This document shows positions 59,401 through 64,000 of a stretch of DNA of 64,000 nt, piece by piece. The notes beneath the pieces are model-generated. The model saw only the letters and a program-made list of their open reading frames with translations, did not search any database and was not told the origin of the DNA. Source of the DNA: Paenibacillus durus ATCC 35681 (GTDB lineage: Bacteria; Bacillota; Bacilli; Paenibacillales; Paenibacillaceae); assembly GCF_000993825.1 (NCBI RefSeq), contig NZ_CP011114.1, positions 3,100,001 to 3,164,000 on the forward strand, read 5' to 3'. Within the stretch, counting starts at the first letter, position 1, and every line of letters starts with the position of its first letter. Both the position numbers and the translations under genes were made by a program.

Positions 59401-59787
59401 TTAACGGCGTTCGCCGCTTCTGTTTCTCATGCCGACCAGACCGAACAAACCGATCAGACCGAGCCATCCCCAATTGGAATAGTTCGTGCGGGGTGCCACG
59501 CTTGTAGCGCGGTATGTGCCGGTACGCGTAGTGCCCAGCGGAGTAACGGCTGTGCCGGTACGGCCCGGTGCGGTCATCGTATTGTCGTTGGTGTACGTGG
59601 TACCGGTATGATAGGTTACCTGGTCGCCGCGATACATGTTGGCGGTCATTCCGCTATTGGTTTCAACAGCGTTACTGGTCACGCTTCCCACCTCGGCTAC
59701 AGATGTACTCTCTGCATAACCGACACCCATCAGACTCATCGATAAAACAGTGCTGCACGCAAGGCCAGCCATCAGCTTCTTTTTCAA
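59401..59787 (-). CDS. Secreted protein with WGxxGxxG-type C-terminal signal
   Basis: The 128-residue protein has a signal peptide (KKKLMAGLACSTVLSMSLMGVGYAE), a Thr/Asn/Ser-rich low-complexity middle, and a C-terminal NWGWLGLIGLFGLVGMRNRSGERR that matches the WGxxGxxG sorting-like motif: Trp-Gly, a hydrophobic span, then a basic tail. Such proteins are common in Paenibacillus and related genera and are probably anchored in the membrane or envelope. Exact role unknown. AAAGGAGGGACAC precedes the ATG. Confidence 0.8.
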   Translation of the reverse strand: MKKKLMAGLACSTVLSMSLMGVGYAESTSVAEVGSVTSNAVETNSGMTANMYRGDQVTYHTGTTYTNDNTMTAPGRTGTAVTPLGTTRTGTYRATSVAPRTNYSNWGWLGLIGLFGLVGMRNRSGERR

Positions 59788-59912
59788 AGGTGTGTCCCTC
59801 CTTTTATGTTAGTCGCTGTTAGCTTCTCCCCATACGCCCCACTCTATGCAGGGCATTCCGCATTATTCAACCGCCGCCGGGAACACTAACTTACAGAAAG
59901 GTGGGATCAACC

Positions 59913-60068
59913 ATGGATATATATTTCGACAGCTACAAAATTGCGGCTCTGGAGAAGCAGGACGACGCCGTCGAGATCATTCGGAGCGCCGAAGCCAACA
60001 TCGCGCGATTGACGGGGAATCCCGTTACGCTGATCGCCTTTGAGAAAAGCGAAGGGACGGACCGTTAA
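59913..60068 (+). CDS. 51-residue conserved-looking protein
   Basis: An ATG after AAAGGTGGGATCAACC encodes MDIYFDSYKIAALEKQDDAV, then EIIRSAEANIARLTGNPVTLIAFEK and a polar end. It reads as a compact helical-plus-strand protein with good codon use. No family recognised. Confidence 0.6.
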   Translation: MDIYFDSYKIAALEKQDDAVEIIRSAEANIARLTGNPVTLIAFEKSEGTDR

Positions 60069-60167
60069 CCCTAAATCCGAACCGCACAGATTAGCGCAAG
60101 CATTCTTGTACTAAAAAGAACAGACGGGCGCGGACTGTCATCCGGGCCGTTCGTTAGCCCGCCCATT

Positions 60168-60503
60168 TCATCCAGGGTACACGTCGATAATGCAGTCCAG
60201 CCCGATCCATCTCCATTCGTCCGCCCATTGCAGCTTGATTTCACGCGAGTGGGCATGGATGGAGGTGACAAACCCGCTCAGCCGCACATCCTCAAAAGAA
60301 TCGAACAAAATAACCGTTATCCGGACATGCTCCCGCAGCGACAGCGTCAGCGTCCTTTCCATCTCTTCCCGCTTCTGCTCATCGAGCACGGGCGGTTCCC
60401 GGCGGAGTGTCTCCCGCTGTTCCTCCAGAATCCGCTGCTTGTGCTCAGGCAGCATCATGCGGCTGCTTTCCCAAAGTCCGTTTCCCTCCAGTTTCTTACC
60501 CAA
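60168..60503 (-). CDS. YolD-like protein
   Basis: The 111-residue protein has the YolD hallmark GNGLWESSRMMLPEHKQRI near the start and the conserved C-terminal LQWADEWRWIGLDCIIDVYP. YolD proteins are usually paired with a Y-family polymerase (UvrX/ImuB type) in DNA-damage operons; no polymerase is adjacent here. The TTG at 60503 follows AAAGGAGG by 9 nt. A LexA-type box covers its promoter. Confidence 0.85.
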   Translation of the reverse strand: MGKKLEGNGLWESSRMMLPEHKQRILEEQRETLRREPPVLDEQKREEMERTLTLSLREHVRITVILFDSFEDVRLSGFVTSIHAHSREIKLQWADEWRWIGLDCIIDVYPG

Positions 60504-60551
60504 AGGGAGTCGCCTCCTTTTTTCAACAAATATTCTCCGCTCTCCAACATA

Positions 60552-60596
60552 GGAACGTATGTTTGTATTATATCCACTATTCCGCTCTTGAATCAA
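60552..60596 (-). promoter_or_regulatory. LexA-box promoter of the YolD gene
   Basis: On the minus strand TTGATT (60591-60596) and TATAAT (60567-60572) are spaced by 18 bp. Immediately after the -10, GGAACGTATGTTTG (plus strand 60552-60565) matches 12 of 14 positions of the Bacillus LexA/DinR consensus CGAACRNRYGTTYC. LexA binding there would block transcription, so the gene is probably SOS-induced. Confidence 0.7.
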
Positions 60597-60676
60597 CAAG
60601 GAAAAAATGACAGCGAAAAAGGCGCTGACAGCTGCTGCCGCTGCGCGCCTTCTTACCCGGGACGGTTTGATCCGGT

Positions 60677-61201
60677 CTATTCGCTTTTCTTCGTATCCAT
60701 CAACCCGGTTGCTTCTCTCGCTTGATTAAGCTTGGAAATGCCGTACAGCATAACGATGTCCGCATTTTTATTCATTTGATCGAACTGTTCGGCGGTTACA
60801 TCGGGAGAAACGGCGCTTTCCGAGGCTTCTTTTTTGATCTCATAGGCTTTTTGAAAAGAGTCCTTGGCTTCTGCCAGAAGCTTCTCGACATTATCCGGAA
60901 GTCCAGATGGAATCTTGGCGTCATCAGCCTGGTCCGATAAATCGGATGCCGTATCCTGAAATTTCTTGATGGCCTTGTCCAGCTCATCAGCCGTTAACGT
61001 GCCTCCCGAGTAGGAAGCAATCGCTTCGTTAAAATCATCCAGGGACGATTTCGCACTCTGATCAAGTGTCGACATCTCGTCGTAAAATTGCTGAACGCTC
61101 TTCTGCACATCTTCATGGGACAATGCAGCTGGCGCTCCTCCGCCGCAGGCGCTAAGCAGTGCAAGTAGTATTACCGCGCCTGCTAGTAAGGCTGTTCTCA
61201 T
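60677..61201 (-). CDS. Lipoprotein of unknown function
   Basis: The 174-residue protein has a lipoprotein signal with lipobox LSAC (residue 19) followed by GGGAPA, then an all-helical body rich in Lys/Asp/Glu (VQKSVQQFYDEMSTLDQ.., LAEAKDSFQKAYEIKKEAS) ending KLNQAREATGLMD. It would be attached to the outer face of the membrane. No catalytic motif seen. GGAGGGATAG precedes the ATG. Confidence 0.75.
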   Translation of the reverse strand: MRTALLAGAVILLALLSACGGGAPAALSHEDVQKSVQQFYDEMSTLDQSAKSSLDDFNEAIASYSGGTLTADELDKAIKKFQDTASDLSDQADDAKIPSGLPDNVEKLLAEAKDSFQKAYEIKKEASESAVSPDVTAEQFDQMNKNADIVMLYGISKLNQAREATGLMDTKKSE

Positions 61202-61336
61202 GTATCTATCCCTCCTGTTAAAAGGATAGAAAAAATTGTCGAAATGCGCAACTGAAAAAAGTAGGAATCCTCTGTGACAGACCTCCCGAATGGATTATAA
61301 TGAAATGTACCTGCCGTAAGTAGAAAGGAGATTAAA

Positions 61337-61777
61337 GTGCGTAGACGAAAGCCAAAGACCTATCTTCTCATCATCATTCTGCTGCTTCTGGTGCTGTCTT
61401 ACCTCGCCGAAAGAAACGGCTGGAACTTCGAGAATCCTCCTGCTTCCGATTCGGAGGTGGTGCAGTTGATCTTCCCGGCGGATGAATACCCGGAGACGGC
61501 AGAGCATATTGAGGAGGCCATTGATAAAGGTGAATCCAGAATATGTACGATTGACCGTGGCGGAGCCGAGGAGAACCGCAAAGAATCGCTAAAAGGCGTC
61601 CCTACCAAAAAGAGCTACGACCGCGATGAATGGCCTATGGCTATGTGCCAAGAAGGCGGAACGGGCGCGGATATCGCATACATATCACCGGCTGACAACC
61701 GCGGGGCGGGCAGTTGGATTGGGAATCAGCTGGAGCAATACCCGGATGGAACACGGATCGAACTCACTATCAAATGA
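61337..61777 (+). CDS. nucB: NucB-type secreted DNase
   Basis: The 146-residue protein has a basic N-terminus and membrane/signal helix ([17 protein letters not shown]), then the NucB domain: [51 protein letters not shown] and [24 protein letters not shown]. The D-R-D-E-W motif belongs to the active site. NucB enzymes degrade extracellular DNA during sporulation in Bacillus. The GTG start follows AAAGGAGATTAAA. Confidence 0.92.
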   Translation: MRRRKPKTYLLIIILLLLVLSYLAERNGWNFENPPASDSEVVQLIFPADEYPETAEHIEEAIDKGESRICTIDRGGAEENRKESLKGVPTKKSYDRDEWPMAMCQEGGTGADIAYISPADNRGAGSWIGNQLEQYPDGTRIELTIK

Positions 61778-61781
61778 CAAC

Positions 61782-61806
61782 CCCTCCAAGCCAAGCTTGA
61801 AGGGGC
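61782..61806. terminator. Bidirectional hairpin between nucB and the YjcZ-like gene
   Basis: CCCCT-C-CAAGC and GCTTG-A-AGGGG form a stem with one mismatch, serving both converging genes. T-runs are poor. Confidence 0.45.
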
Positions 61807-61823
61807 TGCACCGGTTTTCGCTG

Positions 61824-61952
61824 CTAGAGCCAACAGGATTTAAGAATAATAACAAGCAGGATGAAGAGAACCAGAATTGCTCCCGTCGAATTACAAGGAT
61901 ACATCATTGGTCCATAATTTGCTCCACCAACACCGCCACAATCAGCACCCAT
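61824..61952 (-). CDS. YjcZ-like small sporulation membrane protein
   Basis: The 42-residue ORF from ATG 61952 (GAGGAGGTTTTCGATC upstream) encodes a Gly-rich start (MGADCGGVGGANYGPMM) and a hydrophobic C-terminus (GAILVLFILLVIILKSCWL). The Gly-rich head plus VLFILLVII tail is characteristic of YjcZ/sporulation small proteins. Confidence 0.7.
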   Translation of the reverse strand: MGADCGGVGGANYGPMMYPCNSTGAILVLFILLVIILKSCWL

Positions 61953-62048
61953 GATCGAAAACCTCCTCTATAATTAAATACAACACAGAATATGTCAAAG
62001 GAAAGTATAACGCATGGGCCAATTGGAAATGATCTCCTGACGGATGTC

Positions 62049-62513
62049 CTATTTGTTTTTGGCGTACAGCCAGTTGTAATAACTTGCATGTTTAATCTCG
62101 TCCGTCATAATCTCGAATATCCAATCTCTGTACTGGGGATTGATATGCAGATAGATCGTACGGTATTTTTCAAAAGCTTTTAACTCGCCTAACAATGCTT
62201 TTTCAATCCCCTCCAAATAACTGGCGGGCAGTTGTTCAGGAGCTCCGTCCGCCACGGCAGGAGCCTTGCCCGTCAATTGTGTATATAAAGTTCTGAACAT
62301 CGTCCTATGCTTTCTCTCATCATCGCGAATGCCTGTAATGACCTCTTTCTGCTGCTGGGTAGGCGCAAGCTTGATGAGAAAATCATAGAACAATTCATCG
62401 TTGCGTTCCCCTTGAATGGATTGCTGGATAAGCCCAATCACCATATCGCTGCTGCGATGGTAGGGCCAGTTGGCTAACGCAGGCTGGGGAATAATATAAG
62501 GTTGATAATACAT
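62049..62513 (-). CDS. Ferritin-like di-iron domain protein
   Basis: The 154-residue protein has a four-helix ferritin-like fold with paired metal ligands: IQGERNDELFY, IRDDERKHRTMFR (ExxH), LGELKAFEKYR and MTDEIKHASYYNWL (ExxH). Such proteins are common in Paenibacillus and Bacillus, often in spore coats or stress response. The ATG at 62513 is used since MYYQPYIIPQP begins a typical spore-protein-like head; the longer ORF adds a doubtful 61 residues. Confidence 0.8.
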   Translation of the reverse strand: MYYQPYIIPQPALANWPYHRSSDMVIGLIQQSIQGERNDELFYDFLIKLAPTQQQKEVITGIRDDERKHRTMFRTLYTQLTGKAPAVADGAPEQLPASYLEGIEKALLGELKAFEKYRTIYLHINPQYRDWIFEIMTDEIKHASYYNWLYAKNK

Positions 62514-62676
62514 AGCTGGATGACACCGCCTTAACTGAGGTTTGAACCACTTGTTTACAGGGTATTCACCCATAGACCTGAGAGTGCCTAATGGCCGCCC
62601 AGAAATATAGCCAGTAAAAAAGGCCAACCAGAAATCCCTGATTGACCTAATCATACGAAGGGTCAAGCCGTAGGCG

Positions 62677-63039
62677 TTAGACAAGAGGTGACTCAATCAA
62701 TGTTGCGAATTTGAATGGGTGTGTATGACCATCGACTAATGTGGTTCGGCCGGTTACAAAATGTACGTGCTTCCCATTTCCAACCGGAATAGCCGGTCCC
62801 GTTCTAATTCTTCTCAGATTATGAAAATGGTCCAGGAAATCCGTTCTTTCGAAATCAATTTCATGAACATGAGTCTTTCCTACCCGAATTGCTTGCCCTG
62901 TAACGCCTGCAAAGCGATGGTTATGCCGGTCTGCGCCTGTTTCAGCCAGTTGAGTGCTGCCTTCAAATTCATGGACATGTCTCTGTGCCCGTTTAGGAGA
63001 TGTGGCTGTCTTCTTTACTGTGGGCCGTTTCTTTGGCAT
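62677..63039 (-). CDS. ymaF: YmaF-family protein
   Basis: The 120-residue protein is rich in His pairs in the YmaF order: HVHEFEGSTQLAE, RHNHRFAGVTGQAI, GKTHVHEIDFERTDFLDHFH, GPAIPVGNGKHVHFVTG and DGHTHPFKFATLI. The many H-x-H motifs suggest metal binding. The N-terminal 20 residues are basic (KKRPTVKKTATSPKR). Function unknown; spore or coat association is likely by family. Confidence 0.9.
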   Translation of the reverse strand: MPKKRPTVKKTATSPKRAQRHVHEFEGSTQLAETGADRHNHRFAGVTGQAIRVGKTHVHEIDFERTDFLDHFHNLRRIRTGPAIPVGNGKHVHFVTGRTTLVDGHTHPFKFATLIESPLV

Positions 63040-63143
63040 CCGTTGTACTCCTCCTTAAGGTTATGCAACTTCACCACATCCTATTAAGGCAGCCATGGAT
63101 AAGTGCTGGGCTGAATCCAAACTATTTTGGGCATCCATGCCGT

Positions 63144-63401
63144 TTATCGTCTTCGGTAGCCATCCCCCCGCGCAATCGCGAAAAAAATAAGCAGCGCCAC
63201 TATTGCGCCGACAATCGACGGTACGACATAAAATCCTCCTACTACCGGTCCACGATTCCCAAGCAATTCTGTACCCAACCAAGATCCAACGAATCCAGCT
63301 ACGATATTACCAGCTAAGCCTCCCGGCACGTCTCTGCCAATCAGATTGCCGCTTAACCATCCAATCAATCCGCCAATAATTAATACCCAGAGCAGATCCA
63401 T
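63144..63401 (-). CDS. GlsB/YeaQ/YmgE-family membrane protein
   Basis: The 85-residue protein has three hydrophobic, Gly-rich helices (LLWVLIIGGLIGWLSGNLIG, GLAGNIVAGFVGSWLG, IVGAIVALLIFFAIARG) of the transglycosylase-associated stress protein family. The ATG at 63401 follows AAAGGAGGCGACGGA. Confidence 0.88.
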   Translation of the reverse strand: MDLLWVLIIGGLIGWLSGNLIGRDVPGGLAGNIVAGFVGSWLGTELLGNRGPVVGGFYVVPSIVGAIVALLIFFAIARGDGYRRR

Positions 63402-63549
63402 TCCGTCGCCTCCTTTCAATGTTCAAGGTATGTTTGGGGCTGGAATGGGTGATCTCTTTTTCGCTTGAGGCCAGCCCGATGAGTGAGTATTGGTTTGATG
63501 TCTCACAGCTTTTTTGGAGCGCCGCTTAATAACATCACAAATTATCGGA

Positions 63550-63696
63550 TTAAGCTCCATCGTCCGGCATCCGGCCAAGCTGTTCGCAGGTCATCAGCGT
63601 GAAGCCGCTGCCGCCGAAGAAATCGACGGCTACATCCCTGCTTTGGCTGCTGTTCCGGATTTGGATGGCCAGTAACTGCAAAACGCTATTTGACAT
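63550..63696 (-). pseudogene. C-terminal remnant of a DNA methyltransferase
   Basis: The minus strand reads LLAIQIRNSSQSRDVAVDFF, then GGSGFTLMTCEQLGRM and a stop. NSS..RDVAVDFFGGSGFTL is the SAM-binding F-x-G-x-G motif of N4/N6 DNA methyltransferases, normally followed by about 40 more residues. The catalytic half is missing, so this is a small fragment, perhaps of a former phage or restriction-type gene. Confidence 0.7.
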
Positions 63697-63720
63697 TTTC
63701 TTATTTGGAGAAAATGCATC

Positions 63721-63746
63721 AAAAGGGCTCTTAGGAGTCCCTTTTT
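63721..63746. terminator. Intrinsic terminator
   Basis: AAAAGGGCTC and GAGTCCCTTTTT form a stem around TTAG with T-run on the plus strand and A-run on the other side. Confidence 0.65.
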
Positions 63747-64000
63747 GGATTAGTTTTCATCTTCGAGTTGGCGAAAACAAGTCGGCACTTGGTCGGCTAC
63801 CGAGGCGGGTCTTTAAACCGCTGCTGCTTCCTCTTCACATTAATTCCTCCAAATAAATAAGCCGCCCAAAATGAGCGACTTCCGACTGAATATGTACGCA
63901 TTTCAGCGATAAAATGACAATTAATGAAAAAATTCACACGCTCTTTAAAGAATGGCGTTGGCCTATCGTCCGCAACAAAACGCTGCTTTTTATTTAAGAT
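63747..64000. other. Window end without a supported gene
   Basis: A 27-codon ORF (63914-63997, MTINEKIHTLFKEWRWPIV..) has no clear ribosome site. Nothing else is recognisable before the window edge. Confidence 0.3.

Noticed and set aside
1..64000. CRISPR arrays.
   Set aside because: No regularly spaced identical repeats with unique spacers were seen; the only tandem repeats are the two 22-bp iterons.

Overview
The window looks like a chromosomal segment of a spore-forming, moderate-GC member of the Bacillota, most likely Paenibacillus or a close relative. This is inferred from a NucB-type nuclease, YmaF, YjcZ-like, YolD and ferritin-like small proteins, a CD3324-family protein, TTG/GTG starts behind strong AGGAGG sites, and a [NiFe] hydrogenase operon. 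No database search was possible, so family names rest on recognised motifs.

Layout. (1) 1-4.9 kb (+ strand) is an AT-rich accessory cluster aimed at the ribosome: methyltransferase debris and one intact SAM methyltransferase, a remnant of a Tn554-type tnpC gene, a Cfr-type 23S rRNA methyltransferase behind a textbook transcription attenuator, a CD3324 protein, and a full-length stand-alone paralog of ribosomal protein L4 whose tunnel loop is altered at the residues where drug-resistance mutations fall. (2) 4.9-7.0 kb: mtlD and a HAD phosphatase. (3) 7.4-19.1 kb (- strand): one long hydrogenase operon running small subunit, large subunit, maturation protease, hypA, hypB, tatA, two different tatC genes, hypF, hypC, hypD, hypE and a NiCoT nickel permease. 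It carries its own Tat export machinery for the Tat-signal-bearing small subunit, but no cytochrome b. (4) 19.6-34.0 kb (- strand): a class I lanthipeptide cluster with two tandem precursor genes (one easily missed because it is short), lanB, lanT, lanC, two LanFEG-like immunity transporter sets (the second degenerate), a LanR/LanK pair and a LuxR-type regulator with a pseudo-receiver. (5) 34.3-41.4 kb: an AT-rich island with integrase-leader remnants, a fused HTH/DUF6809 ORF, a GH8 fragment, a two-gene SIR2-domain operon (candidate undescribed defence system), a DUF4238 protein and a membrane-anchored protein. (6) 41.47-59.19 kb: a 17.7-kb prophage-like element between 62-bp direct repeats, integrated in tRNA-Leu(UAA). 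It has integrase, repressor/operator region, replication module with iterons, a giant tape measure protein, two Ntn-hydrolase (HslV-like) proteins, a small-terminase-like protein and a PBECR nuclease, but no recognisable capsid, portal or large terminase. (7) 59.2-64 kb: ordinary sporulation and stress genes, ending in a DNA-methylase remnant.

The strongest second-look items are the SIR2 operon with its unrecognised partner; the Cfr-like methyltransferase plus altered L4 paralog in one locus; a recurring terminator/SD-sequestering leader in front of one intact and two truncated putative integrase genes; the HslV-like Ntn hydrolase fused to a phage tail protein in a capsid-less element; and the two lanthipeptide precursors with a duplicated, partly degenerate immunity system.
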